Below, one piece after another: positions 23,970 to 32,458 of a stretch of 35,089 nt of DNA. The stretch is taken from contig CAJOMS010000004.1 of assembly GCA_905235795.1 (NCBI GenBank), positions 1-35,089 on the forward strand, written 5' to 3'. The DNA is from an uncultured Clostridia bacterium. Lineage in GTDB: Bacteria > Bacillota > Clostridia > Christensenellales > Borkfalkiaceae. Position 1 is the stretch's first letter. Each line of letters opens with the position of its first letter. The notes under the pieces are model-generated. The model worked only from the letters and a program-made list of their open reading frames with translations. It ran no database searches and was not told the DNA's origin. A program made the position numbers and the translations under genes.

Positions 23970-24932
23970 ATGAACAACAAAATCACCAAAAAAAGGCTCG
24001 GACAGCTGCTTTCATACGATTTTTGGGCAATTATCGCTTTGATAGTTGCCGGCGTCGTCGTGTGGTCTTTGCTGTTCACTATGTTCGGCGATTCCCTTTC
24101 CGAAGGGCAAAAGATGAACGTTTACGCCTACAACGTCAACATAAACGAAAATGAGGTGTACGACCTTTTGAAAACGTACGATGAAAATCCGTATTTCTCC
24201 TACGAAATACGCGAATCTTCATTTTACAATTTCGGAGGTTACAGTTCGAGCAACACCATCGTTTCCCAACAGTTTACGGCTTGGTCGAGCGTCGGACAGT
24301 TAGACCTGTTATTCATTTCTTCTGACAAAACCATAAAATCGGGCACGGATGCTTTCGGCGAAGTCGTCTACGAAAGCCTTGCGTCAAGGTTTGCCTATTC
24401 TTTTTACGACCTCGACGCCATGATCACCGACGCTTTAGATTATTGTAAAACTTACGGCGGTTACTCCGACGACGGCACCGTAACTTCGTGGGCGGCCGAA
24501 AGCTTCTTCCGCGAAAGGAAAAAACACGACAATTTCTATCGCCACGGACTTATTAAACCCGAACAAGAGGTCGACAGGTTCCGCCTGATCTGGAAAACCG
24601 CAAAAAAGATGCAAGCCCTTCGCCAAAACGAAGAGATTGATATTTGGTACGTTGAAGAAGTTGCTGAACCGCAAGACACTAACGGCGAATACTCTTTTAC
24701 CACGAAAACCTACGGTATAGACCTCGGCAAATTGGGCGCACTCGGCGGCAATACCGAAACGGGCAAAAAACCGTTTGAGTTATGCACCGTCGGCAAAACT
24801 GACGCAAACGGCAATTCTGTTGCCGACGGAGCCGTTTTGGCAGCTTTCAACAACAGAAAATATCAGCCGGACCTGGTCTATGAAAGCCTCGCTTTTATCC
24901 TTGAGGTGATCGAAACTTATTCCGATCTTTAA
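23970..24932 (+). CDS. Membrane-anchored protein of unknown function
   Basis: A 320-residue protein. A basic N-terminus (NNKITKKRLGQLLS) is followed by a single membrane helix at about residues 17-38 (DFWAIIALIVAGVVVWSLLF), so the remaining 280 residues are probably extracytoplasmic. That part is rich in Tyr, Asp and Ser, with no cysteine pair, LPXTG or catalytic motif that I recognise; VGQLDLLFISSDKTIKSGTD resembles the core of a small alpha/beta domain. It lies 11 bases after lysS and 6 bases before the next gene, so it is co-expressed with them. I do not know a family for it. Confidence 0.8.
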   Translation: MNNKITKKRLGQLLSYDFWAIIALIVAGVVVWSLLFTMFGDSLSEGQKMNVYAYNVNINENEVYDLLKTYDENPYFSYEIRESSFYNFGGYSSSNTIVSQQFTAWSSVGQLDLLFISSDKTIKSGTDAFGEVVYESLASRFAYSFYDLDAMITDALDYCKTYGGYSDDGTVTSWAAESFFRERKKHDNFYRHGLIKPEQEVDRFRLIWKTAKKMQALRQNEEIDIWYVEEVAEPQDTNGEYSFTTKTYGIDLGKLGALGGNTETGKKPFELCTVGKTDANGNSVADGAVLAAFNNRKYQPDLVYESLAFILEVIETYSDL

Positions 24933-24938
24933 TAACCG

Positions 24939-26291
24939 ATGAGAACGCCCCTTATTCTTACAGAACTGCAAAAATATTCCGACGCCGACGCCGCGCGCTT
25001 TCACATGCCCGGGCATAAAGGCAACGAGGATTTTTCAAAATTGTTCGGGGCGGTGGACATCGATATAACCGAACTTTCCTTTTCGGGATGCCTGTCTTCA
25101 AACGAAGGAGTAACGTTTGAGGCAGAAAAACAAATTGCGGAAATAATGGGCGCGAGCCGCTCTTTTATAGTTACCGACGGTTCGTCCGCAGCCGTTTTAG
25201 CGATGATTTACGTCGCCTCAAAATTCGGCAAAAAACTGATTATCCCCCGTGAATCTCACAAAAGCGTGTATAACGGGCTTCAACTTTTCGGTATGGAGCC
25301 GTTATTTTTGCCCGCAGAGGACGCTCCTTTCGGCAACGTTTCGGCAGTTGAAAACTTGACCGAAATTTTAAAAAACGAAAAAGACGTTGCAGGCGCTCTT
25401 TTAACTTCACCCGATTATTACGGGAGAGTGCAGAACTTAACCCGCGCGAGGGAAATACTGCACGGCTTCGGCAAACTTTTGCTTATAGACGGCGCGCACG
25501 GCGCACATTTGCGCTTTTGCTCGCCCGACCTTTATGCAGGCGAATTTGCAGATATTTGGGTGGACGGAGTGCATAAAACTCTGCCATGTCTCACTCAGGC
25601 GGCGTTGCTCCACGTGAAATGCCGCAACTTAGAACGTTTCGCCGAGGACGGTTTGAGTTTTTTCAGAACTACAAGCCCGTCCTATCCCATAATGGCGTCC
25701 GCAGAATTCGGCGTTTACTTTTCCGAAGATTTCGGCAAAGAGGGGTTTGCCCGAATTTTTGCCGAGGCTGAAAGGCTTAAAAACAAAGCGAAAAATCACG
25801 GCTACGTCTTTCCTTCGCCGGAAGACGAGGCAAAGATAATTATAGATTGTTACGCGTCGAAAGTTAACGGCGCCAACCTTTCGGCTTTTTTGGAAAAGCA
25901 CGGAATATTCTCGGAATTTTTTGACGGACGGTATATAGTCTTTATGATTTCGCCATTTACACGCAGTAAAGATTTCGACCGCTTGCTCGACGCTCTTATC
26001 GGCTACCGCGCGCAATTCGGCGTTGAAAACGTCGATAACGTGCGAAATAGGGCATTTTTTAAAATTCCTTGCAGAAAAATGCCGTACTGTGCGGCGCTGA
26101 ATTCCCCCTGCGAAGTAGTATCCGCGGAAGATGCGGCAGGTAAAATTTCGGCGGCAAACGTGGGATTTTTTCCACCGTGTTTCCCCGTCGTTACCGCGGG
26201 CGAAGTTATCGACGGCGACGTAGCGCAGGCTCTTGCCGATGCTCCAAACTCCTTCGGTCTGCAAAACAAAATGTTTAAGGTAATTAAATGA
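24939..26291 (+). CDS. Orn/Lys/Arg decarboxylase-family PLP enzyme (YaaO-like)
   Basis: A 450-residue fold-type I PLP enzyme. The start MRTPLILTELQKYSDADAARFHMPGHKG is diagnostic of the family, followed by ITELSFSG, FIVTDGSSAAVLAMIYV, the PLP-contacting IDGAHGAHL and the Schiff-base lysine in WVDGVHKTLP (about residue 215). It is shorter than the large inducible decarboxylases and of the size of Bacillus YaaO and SpeA-like proteins. The substrate (lysine, arginine or ornithine) cannot be read from sequence. It sits directly before tmk, as yaaO does in Bacillus; its last bases overlap the tmk start. The ribosome site is poor, so translation may depend on coupling to the upstream gene. Confidence 0.88.
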   Translation: MRTPLILTELQKYSDADAARFHMPGHKGNEDFSKLFGAVDIDITELSFSGCLSSNEGVTFEAEKQIAEIMGASRSFIVTDGSSAAVLAMIYVASKFGKKLIIPRESHKSVYNGLQLFGMEPLFLPAEDAPFGNVSAVENLTEILKNEKDVAGALLTSPDYYGRVQNLTRAREILHGFGKLLLIDGAHGAHLRFCSPDLYAGEFADIWVDGVHKTLPCLTQAALLHVKCRNLERFAEDGLSFFRTTSPSYPIMASAEFGVYFSEDFGKEGFARIFAEAERLKNKAKNHGYVFPSPEDEAKIIIDCYASKVNGANLSAFLEKHGIFSEFFDGRYIVFMISPFTRSKDFDRLLDALIGYRAQFGVENVDNVRNRAFFKIPCRKMPYCAALNSPCEVVSAEDAAGKISAANVGFFPPCFPVVTAGEVIDGDVAQALADAPNSFGLQNKMFKVIK

Positions 26292-26914
26292 AAGGTAAAT
26301 TTATAACGCTCGAAGGTTGCGAAGGTGCCGGAAAAACCCGACAGATGCAACTTTTAACGCAATATTTCGACGAACACGATATTCCTTATATAGCCACCCG
26401 CGAGCCGGGCGGCACACCTGTTGCGGAAAAAATTCGGGCTGTGATTTTAGATCAAAATAACGCAGAAATGTCTGACGAGTGTGAGGTTCTGCTCTACGCC
26501 GCCGCGCGCGCCGAACATCTTAAAAATAAGGTAATTCCTGCCCTCAACGCGGGAAATAACGTGATTTGCGACAGATTTATAGATTCTTCCTTTGCATATC
26601 AGGCCTATGCCCGCGGCGTGGGATATGCCGCCGTAGAGCAGGCAAACACTTTCGCAATCGAAAACTGCATGCCGGACATCACGCTTTTTCTTGATATTTC
26701 ACCTAAGGAAGCCTTCCTTAGAAAAGGCGGAGCGGACACGGCGGACCGCATAGAATCCGCAGGGCTTGCCTTTCACGAAAAAGTATATCAAGGCTACCTC
26801 GCCTTGGCGGAGAAATTTCCGCAAAGGTTTATAAAAATAAACTGCAGGGGCGAAAAAGCTCAAACACACGCGGCAATTATCGCGGCACTGAAAGAACACG
26901 GTATTATTCAATGA
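26288..26914 (+). CDS. tmk: Thymidylate kinase
   Basis: A 208-residue enzyme phosphorylating dTMP to dTDP with ATP. It has the P-loop LEGCEGAGKTRQM at about 8-20, TREPGGTPVAEKIR (the DR[YF]-preceding substrate segment) at 37-50, and DRFIDSSFAYQAYARG at about 95-110. It starts in an ATGA overlap with the decarboxylase gene, and its TGA overlaps the ATG of holB. This tight packing indicates translational coupling. The deaminase at 1554-2723 acts on the same pyrimidine deoxynucleotide pool but is not linked to this operon. Confidence 0.95.
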   Translation: MKGKFITLEGCEGAGKTRQMQLLTQYFDEHDIPYIATREPGGTPVAEKIRAVILDQNNAEMSDECEVLLYAAARAEHLKNKVIPALNAGNNVICDRFIDSSFAYQAYARGVGYAAVEQANTFAIENCMPDITLFLDISPKEAFLRKGGADTADRIESAGLAFHEKVYQGYLALAEKFPQRFIKINCRGEKAQTHAAIIAALKEHGIIQ

Positions 26915-27906
26915 TGAACGTAGCGGAGATTTTCTTTTCCAAAACGGCCGCTTACCGCGCGGTCTTAAGAGAAAAACAGGCGGGTAAAATCAGCCATTCT
27001 TACCTGCTGGTTAGTTCCGACGACGACCTTTCCCGCGCTTACTTAAAGGCGTTAGCTAAGCTGATAATGTGCGAAAAAGGCGGTATTTGCGGTGATTGCA
27101 GGGCTTGCCGACTAATTGAAAAAGAGGCTTACGCCGACTGCGATATTTACCCTGCCGTCGGCGAAAAGATAACCGCGGAAGGCATAGATATAATCGTTTC
27201 CGAAAAGTGTTACGTAAAGCCCTTGGAGGCGGATTTAAAGGTATTTGCCATTTGCGGTGCGGAAAAAATGAATTTGCCGGCTCAAAACAAACTTTTAAAA
27301 ACACTTGAAGAGCCGCCCAAAAACGTTTGCATCCTGCTTGGAGCCGTAGGCGATCACGCCCTGCTCCCCACGGTAAAAAGCCGTGTAAAGCGGTTGGAAA
27401 TTCCTCTTTTTTCACCGACGGAGACTTTCAACGTCCTCAAAGACTATTACCCCGATGAAGAAAGGTTGAAAAAAGTGTGCGCACTTGCCGACGGGCGCGT
27501 GGGCGCGGTGGAAGCGCTTTACAACGACGAAAACGCATTTTCAGCCGTTTCCGAGTGCGTGGATATGTTGCTAAAAATTAAAAAAAGCCCCGATATCGCA
27601 CGTTATTCGGCAATTATCGCAAAAAAATCGAGAGAGGATCTCGCAAAGTTTATCGCGGCGATGCGCATTGTGGTGCGAGATCTGTTATTTATAAAACACG
27701 GCCTCTCTGCACAAATTATCAATGCTGATATGTTGCCTTCTTTAGAGATGATATCGGAAAAATATAAAGGAGGCGCGCTCATCGCCTTTTCGGACGTTTT
27801 AAACTCCGCGTCGGCGGCGAACGAAAATTTTTCAAACCAAACCATGCTTGCGGACAGAATGCTGTTCGCGTTGTTAGAGGAGAATTACAGATGGCAAAAA
27901 TTGTAG
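26911..27906 (+). CDS. holB: DNA polymerase III delta-prime subunit
   Basis: A 331-residue clamp-loader subunit. The zinc-binding segment C-x8-C-x2-C-x2-C (CEKGGICGDCRAC) is at about 50-63, and EKMNLPAQNKLLKTLEEPP at about 116-134 is the family's signature before the sensor region. There is no Walker A lysine: the loop reads VSSDDDLSRAYLKAL, as expected for a delta-prime subunit that does not hydrolyse ATP. The usual SRC arginine-finger motif is SRV here. ATG at 26911 overlaps the tmk stop; the adjacent ATG at 26914 is equivalent. The 3' end overlaps ricT by 16 bases. Bacillus has two extra genes (yaaQ, yaaR) between tmk and holB that are missing here. Confidence 0.92.
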   Translation: MMNVAEIFFSKTAAYRAVLREKQAGKISHSYLLVSSDDDLSRAYLKALAKLIMCEKGGICGDCRACRLIEKEAYADCDIYPAVGEKITAEGIDIIVSEKCYVKPLEADLKVFAICGAEKMNLPAQNKLLKTLEEPPKNVCILLGAVGDHALLPTVKSRVKRLEIPLFSPTETFNVLKDYYPDEERLKKVCALADGRVGAVEALYNDENAFSAVSECVDMLLKIKKSPDIARYSAIIAKKSREDLAKFIAAMRIVVRDLLFIKHGLSAQIINADMLPSLEMISEKYKGGALIAFSDVLNSASAANENFSNQTMLADRMLFALLEENYRWQKL

Positions 27907-28766
27907 GCGTAAAATTTGCGGGTTCGCACAAAGTTTATTATTTTGACCCGCGTAACGATTTTTATAAAATGGATTCCGGCGTAATAGTGGAAACGGCGCG
28001 CGGTTTGGAATACGGCACCATCGTTATCGAACCGAAAGAAGTTCCGGACGATCAGATTGTTCAACCGTTAAAGCCCATAATCCGCCACGCAAACCAAAAG
28101 GACGAGGACCGCTTAAAAGCCAACCTTGAAAAGCGCGATGGCGCCATGAAAATTGCCACCGAAAAAATCGCCGCCCACGGGCTGGATATGAAACTCGTCA
28201 ATTGCGAATTTTCCTTTGACGGGACGAAGGTCGTCTTTTATTTTACCGCAAACGGCAGGGTGGATTTCAGAGAACTCGTCAAAGACCTTGCGGCAACCTT
28301 TCATCTGCGCATAGAATTGCACCAGATAGGTATACGTGACGAAACGAAGATTTTGGGCGGTTTCGGACCGTGCGGCAGGGAATGCTGTTGCGCGGGCTGC
28401 ATGCCTGACGTAAAAAAAGTAACCATCAAAATGGCTAAAACTCAAGGGCTTTCGCTTAACCCCGTAAAAATAAGCGGCTTGTGCGGCAGATTGATGTGCT
28501 GCCTCGCATACGAAAACGAACATTACAGCGAGACTTACAAAAAGATGCCTAAAGTGGGTAGCGAAGTAACGAGCCCCGACGGAAAGGCTACCGTCGTCGC
28601 CGTAAACATGCTAAAACTTACGGTTCACGTAAAAATGGAAAACAAGAGCGAATGGACGTACAGAGATTATCCTCTCGACCAGATTCATTTTAAGCGCAAC
28701 AACAAAGACGTTGAGCCCGAAATTGACGAAAAAGAATCCGAAGAATTGAAACAGTTGATAGATTAA
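27891..28766 (+). CDS. ricT: PSP1-domain protein RicT (YaaT)
   Basis: A 291-residue PSP1-domain protein. In Bacillus RicT forms an iron-sulfur-containing complex with RicA and RicF that promotes RNase Y processing and affects sporulation through Spo0A. The PSP1 cysteine motifs are clear: GPCGRECCCAGC at about 163-174 and LCGRLMCCLAYE at about 198-209, which supply cluster ligands. RIELHQIGIRDETKILGG precedes them. GAGGAG lies seven bases before the ATG. RicA and RicF homologues are not in the window. It closes the greA operon and is followed by a terminator. Confidence 0.93.
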   Translation: MAKIVGVKFAGSHKVYYFDPRNDFYKMDSGVIVETARGLEYGTIVIEPKEVPDDQIVQPLKPIIRHANQKDEDRLKANLEKRDGAMKIATEKIAAHGLDMKLVNCEFSFDGTKVVFYFTANGRVDFRELVKDLAATFHLRIELHQIGIRDETKILGGFGPCGRECCCAGCMPDVKKVTIKMAKTQGLSLNPVKISGLCGRLMCCLAYENEHYSETYKKMPKVGSEVTSPDGKATVVAVNMLKLTVHVKMENKSEWTYRDYPLDQIHFKRNNKDVEPEIDEKESEELKQLID

Positions 28767-28797
28767 CCCCCTAAAACGCGCATTATCAAGCTTTTTG

Positions 28798-28823
28798 GCG
28801 ACCGATTACGGTCGCCTTTTTTA
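28798..28823 (+). terminator. Terminator of the greA-ricT operon
   Basis: GGCGACCG and CGGTCGCC form an eight-bp perfect stem with an ATTA loop, followed by TTTTTT. Confidence 0.9.
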
Positions 28824-28840
28824 CTTTTAAATATAATTAT

Positions 28841-28880
28841 TCGACAAACCTTTGCCCGATTTTACAAAACTGTTTATATA
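28841..28880 (+). promoter_or_regulatory. spoIIE control region with Spo0A-box-like site
   Basis: TTCGACAAAC at 28841-28850 reads GTTTGTCGAA on the other strand, matching the Spo0A box core TGTCGAA. Immediately downstream are a weak -35 TTGCCC (28853-28858) and, 16 bases on, TATATA (28875-28880). A poor promoter with an adjoining Spo0A box matches how spoIIE is controlled in Bacillus. A second AT-rich -10 candidate (TATCAT near 28900) exists. Confidence 0.45.
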
Positions 28881-28931
28881 TTTCTCCTTAAATCGTTATA
28901 TCATATATTTGCTCAAAAAGGAGAAAACGGC

Positions 28932-31181
28932 ATGCTTAACAAACTGAAAAAGATTTTTGAATTCGATAAAATCGTCGTTTGGGCGTTAACGTTCTGCACA
29001 ATGGTTTTTTTAAACAATGCGGGCACCCGTTGCGAGCCGTTTGCCGCCTCGCTGTACTTTGCAATACTGCTTTGCGGCGGAAATATTTTTATATATTCCG
29101 CAATATATTTGGCGTCGTTCGCCTTCACCGCGTCTGCGGAACTCCTGTTTTCCGTAATCTTAAATATGTCGGTTTTATGCGCGATTTACGGCACTTTTGG
29201 CAAACGCAAACAGCTCGGGCCGACCTCTGCCGTATTTCTCGGGTTATCATTGATTCCTTACGTTTTGCTCGGCGGCCGCTCGCTGTATATCTCACGCGCG
29301 GTCGCTTCACTAATCATTACGTTCTTGGGCGCGATATTTTATCCGTGCATTTACGCCTTAAAAATAAAAGGGATAACCCATCCGGATACTTTGTCCGCAT
29401 TTTCATTTTGCATACTTTACGTCTTTACTTTTATAGGCGGCGTAAAATATTGCGGCTTCAATATTTACAAGGCGTTTTCCGTGCTTTTATTGATGGCGGT
29501 AAGCACCGTTCTTTCGGGCAAAGAAAGCTGCTTTTTCGCACTTCTTTTGGCTATTCCTGCCGCCGTGGTATATCGCGACGCCGCAATTTTCGCACCATTT
29601 TTGATCTTCGGCGGAATTTCGTTTGTCTTTTCAAAATTCAACAGGCTGATTTACGAGGCAATGCTGCTTGCCGCCGAATTGACCTCGGCGTATATATTCG
29701 GGCTATACGGAAATTACGATTACGTCGATCTGATTTACTTTTGCGTTGCACTTCTTATTTTTGCGCCCTTGCCAAAAATATGGTTTACCAAAGCGGCAGA
29801 CTCTATTTCTTCCGCTGCGGATAAACCCTTGCCGCGCTATGAAATTAACCGCACTCGCATGCTGATATCCAGCCGTTTATATGAGATATCGGGCACTTTT
29901 AACGAAATTGCAAACCTGTTTGAAATAGTTTCTTCATCCGTTCCGGAGTACGATAGCGACGGCGTCATCGTATCTCAAATAAAGGAACTGTGCGCCGACT
30001 GCCCGTATCGCATAAAATGCCGACAGACAAATTTTCCGACGGATGCCGAAATTTTAAAACTTGTCAACATTGCGAAGAGCAGGGGCCGCATCGGAACCGC
30101 GGATCTCCCTAAAAGCTTCTTTCAAAAATGTAATCAATCGGGTAGAATTTTGCTAAAATTAAACGACAGCGTCTCCGATATCGCCGAAGCAATGGAAAAG
30201 GAAAAAGCCGCCGAGCAAACGCGCGCACTCGTCGGCATACAGGCCGCCGGGATTGCGGCGGCGTTAAAGGGCACGGCAAGGTCTCTCGCCAAAACGCTTA
30301 ATTTTCAAAAAAACAAAGAGTCAAAATTATCCGCGTTTCTTTTTAAAAAGGGCGTCAACGTACACGAGGCGATGATCTACGGCGAGGGCGAAAATACCGA
30401 GATTCACCTCGTACTTTCATACGTTTCGGACGATAAAATAACCGCTCTTTTAAACGAGTTTTTTAAAGCAAAGTTTGCAATTTCCGAAAAATTCGATCTC
30501 GGCAACGGCAAAACGGCGGTGGTTTTCGAACAAAAATGCCGATACGACTGTCTTTTCGGCGTGGCTAATGCGAAAAAAGAAGGCACCGAAGCATGCGGCG
30601 ACACGCACTCGCTCATCAAACTCTCGCGCGATAAATTTATGCTCGCCTTATCGGACGGTATGGGCAGCGGAGCCACTGCGCAGGCGACTTCTTCGGCATC
30701 CCTTTCGCTTTTAGAGTGTTTCTATCGTGCGGGACTCCCCAATGACGTCGCCCTTTCGACCGTAAACGAATTGCTCTCTTTCGTCGGCGAGGATAATTTT
30801 GCCGCGCTGGATATAGCCGTAATCGATCTTAACGGTCTTTTGTGTGATTTTATTAAGCTCGGCGCGCCGTACGGCTTTATCGTTTCGGGCGGGGCGATAA
30901 AACTTATAGAAGGCAGTTCTTTGCCCATAGGAATTCTTAAAGAGATAAAGCCTTCGGTCTGCACGGAACCCATATTGCCGGGCGACGTCATTCTTTTTAT
31001 GAGCGACGGGATTACCGACGCTTTCGGTTCTTCCACGGATCTTTCGGATTACCTTATTTCGGTACAGGCAACCAATCCGCAAAAACTTGCAGATAAAATT
31101 TTAGAGCGTGCCTTGGAATTTTACGGCGACGTAGCGCAGGACGATATGACCGTCGTCGCATGCAAAATTTTTGCAACTTAA
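28932..31181 (+). CDS. spoIIE: Stage II sporulation protein E (PP2C phosphatase)
   Basis: A 749-residue membrane phosphatase that dephosphorylates SpoIIAA at the polar septum, releasing sigma-F in the forespore. The N-terminal 290 residues contain about ten membrane helices (for example AVFLGLSLIPYVLLGG, FLGAIFYPCIYAL). A central regulatory region follows (about 300-520), with the CADCPYRIKCRQ cysteine cluster. The PP2C domain is at about 530-749, with LALSDGMGSGATAQATSSAS near 570-590 and ILFMSDGITDAFGSS near 685. AAAGGAG lies nine bases before the ATG. In Bacillus it is close to tilS; here it is 24 kb away. Confidence 0.95.
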   Translation: MLNKLKKIFEFDKIVVWALTFCTMVFLNNAGTRCEPFAASLYFAILLCGGNIFIYSAIYLASFAFTASAELLFSVILNMSVLCAIYGTFGKRKQLGPTSAVFLGLSLIPYVLLGGRSLYISRAVASLIITFLGAIFYPCIYALKIKGITHPDTLSAFSFCILYVFTFIGGVKYCGFNIYKAFSVLLLMAVSTVLSGKESCFFALLLAIPAAVVYRDAAIFAPFLIFGGISFVFSKFNRLIYEAMLLAAELTSAYIFGLYGNYDYVDLIYFCVALLIFAPLPKIWFTKAADSISSAADKPLPRYEINRTRMLISSRLYEISGTFNEIANLFEIVSSSVPEYDSDGVIVSQIKELCADCPYRIKCRQTNFPTDAEILKLVNIAKSRGRIGTADLPKSFFQKCNQSGRILLKLNDSVSDIAEAMEKEKAAEQTRALVGIQAAGIAAALKGTARSLAKTLNFQKNKESKLSAFLFKKGVNVHEAMIYGEGENTEIHLVLSYVSDDKITALLNEFFKAKFAISEKFDLGNGKTAVVFEQKCRYDCLFGVANAKKEGTEACGDTHSLIKLSRDKFMLALSDGMGSGATAQATSSASLSLLECFYRAGLPNDVALSTVNELLSFVGEDNFAALDIAVIDLNGLLCDFIKLGAPYGFIVSGGAIKLIEGSSLPIGILKEIKPSVCTEPILPGDVILFMSDGITDAFGSSTDLSDYLISVQATNPQKLADKILERALEFYGDVAQDDMTVVACKIFAT

Positions 31182-31210
31182 AATTTTTGCCGTTTCGGTT
31201 TGAAATCTTT

Positions 31211-31239
31211 GCCGTTTTGTGGTATAATAAAATTACAGG
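31211..31239 (+). promoter_or_regulatory. Promoter upstream of the exonuclease gene
   Basis: TTGAAA followed by 17 bases and TATAAT, in the gap after spoIIE (coordinates good to about two bases). The predicted leader is about 65-70 bases and ends with the repeated GTGCGAAAAAGGGCACTT sequence. Confidence 0.6.
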
Positions 31240-31283
31240 CTTTACACGCCTTATATTCGCGCGATAAAATATGCCGATAACGT

Positions 31284-31301
31284 GCGAAAAAGGGCACTTA
31301 T
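31284..31301 (+). repeat. Short repeat GTGCGAAAAAGGGCACTT, copy 2
   Basis: Identical over 18 bases to a copy near 21695-21712 and nearly identical to the left arm of the ftsH terminator (8559-8575, minus strand). GTGC and GCAC can pair around GAAAAAGG. Confidence 0.6.
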
Positions 31302-31307
31302 TAAAAT

Positions 31308-31925
31308 ATGATACTGTTTTTCGATACCGAGACAACCGGCCTTTCACCCGGCAGGATAATTCAACTTTCTTACGTGATGCAAGATAAAAACGAAACACTC
31401 GCCAAAAACTTCTTTTTTTACGTAGATTACGTTGAACCATCAGCCGTGGCAGTGCACGGGTTTACGCCGGAAGTATTATATAAACTTTCCGACGGGAGAA
31501 CTTTCTCTTGCAATATCGACGAAATATACGACGACTTTCTTTCAGCGGATCTGGTCGTTTCGCATAATTTCGCTTTCGACTTAAAATTTATGATTGCGGA
31601 ATTTGCGTACAACGACAGGCGATTCAGGTATAACGAAAGTTTCTGCACGATGCGCGGGTTAACGGATATTTTACGTCTTCCTCGCGCGAGCGGCAGAGGG
31701 TTTAAATACCCTAAACTTACGGAGCTGGCGGAATATTTTGAAATTTTCCCTTACGATATAAATATGACGTCGCTCAAACTTTTCGGCGCGCTTGCTCAAA
31801 GTCACGACGCGCGCTACGATACTGCGTCACTCTATCTGTCGTTTTTTGCCGCGGCAGATAAATTTGAAGAAATAGCAAAAATAAGAGATTCTTATCTTTA
31901 TCCCTCAAAAAAAGAATCTTGTTAA
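31308..31925 (+). CDS. DnaQ-like DEDDh 3'-5' exonuclease
   Basis: A 205-residue single-domain exonuclease. Exo I is FFDTETTGLSPG (D6 and E8), Exo II is VVSHNFAFDLKF with its Asp, and Exo III is SHDARYDTASL, giving the DEDDh set. HGFTPEVLYKLSDGR is typical of the DnaQ/PolC-epsilon branch. It has no polymerase or BRCT extension, so it is probably a stand-alone nuclease acting on DNA or RNA ends (oligo- or proofreading type cannot be told apart). The ribosome site is weak. A SecB-like gene follows after nine bases, so the pair is probably co-transcribed. Confidence 0.88.
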   Translation: MILFFDTETTGLSPGRIIQLSYVMQDKNETLAKNFFFYVDYVEPSAVAVHGFTPEVLYKLSDGRTFSCNIDEIYDDFLSADLVVSHNFAFDLKFMIAEFAYNDRRFRYNESFCTMRGLTDILRLPRASGRGFKYPKLTELAEYFEIFPYDINMTSLKLFGALAQSHDARYDTASLYLSFFAAADKFEEIAKIRDSYLYPSKKESC

Positions 31926-31934
31926 GGAGTAGTT

Positions 31935-32345
31935 ATGTCGCTTAAATTTTTAGATTACAAAGTTCAAAACGCAAACTTTTCGTTGACGCCCAATATTGCG
32001 CCCAACAAAAATTATAAAATAACGCCTAAAATAAGTTGCAACGTTCGCCGCACGCCCGAAAGATTGTTTTGTGTATTTACCGTCGAACTCGCAAAGGGCG
32101 AAGAACCGATTCCGTTTGAGTTCAAAGTGGTAGGAATAGGCACCTTCTCTCTTGACCGCAACGAGGACGCAAAATCTTACGCCGTAAAGGCTGCGGAAAC
32201 TACCTTTCCGTTCGTAAGACAATCGGTAGCGGGGCTTACGCAATTGGCAAATATTCCGCCGTACGTTCTTCCCATAATTAATATCGAAGAAATTTTATCC
32301 GATACGAAACAGGTTCAGGCGCCGCTACCTACAAATTTAAATTAA
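31935..32345 (+). CDS. SecB-like chaperone-fold protein
   Basis: A 136-residue protein with the layout of SecB: beta strands (LFCVFTVELAKGEEPIPFEFKVVGIGTFSL) then the signature helix and loop, ETTFPFVRQSVAGLTQLANIPPYVLPIINIEEIL. In proteobacterial SecB this last segment reads FPFAR...T...GFPP..L.PI.F. SecB holds secretory precursors unfolded and delivers them to SecA, but most Gram-positives lack canonical SecB; clostridial relatives are less studied, and some SecB-like proteins guard toxin-antitoxin pairs. None is adjacent here. AAGGAG precedes the ATG. A strong terminator follows. Confidence 0.75.
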   Translation: MSLKFLDYKVQNANFSLTPNIAPNKNYKITPKISCNVRRTPERLFCVFTVELAKGEEPIPFEFKVVGIGTFSLDRNEDAKSYAVKAAETTFPFVRQSVAGLTQLANIPPYVLPIINIEEILSDTKQVQAPLPTNLN

Positions 32346-32391
32346 ACATTACCTTTAAATACTTTTTAACTAAAGATAAAAATTACCTTCC

Positions 32392-32424
32392 GAAGGCCCG
32401 TGCGATTTTGGGCCTTCTTTTTTT
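32392..32424 (+). terminator. Terminator after the SecB-like gene
   Basis: GAAGGCCC and GGGCCTTC form an eight-bp perfect stem around GTGCGATTTT, followed by seven T's. Confidence 0.9.
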
Positions 32425-32452
32425 ACACTTTTTTATTTTATCGGCATAGAAT
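32422..32452 (+). promoter_or_regulatory. Possible dapF promoter
   Basis: TTTACA (32422-32427), 19 bases, TAGAAT (32447-32452); a shorter spacing gives a poorer -35. The -10 lies six bases before the dapF ATG, and the -35 sits in the T-tract of the preceding terminator. Confidence 0.4.
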
Positions 32453-32458
32453 AATATT

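Noticed and set aside
25606-25621. TGCTCCACGTGAAATG, a parS-like 16-mer inside the decarboxylase gene
   Set aside because: It matches 12 of 16 parS positions, which is about what chance predicts in 35 kb, and the bases are explained by coding.
28979-29824. 281-residue plus-strand ORF inside spoIIE
   Set aside because: It is an alternative-frame shadow with Arg/Cys-rich composition.
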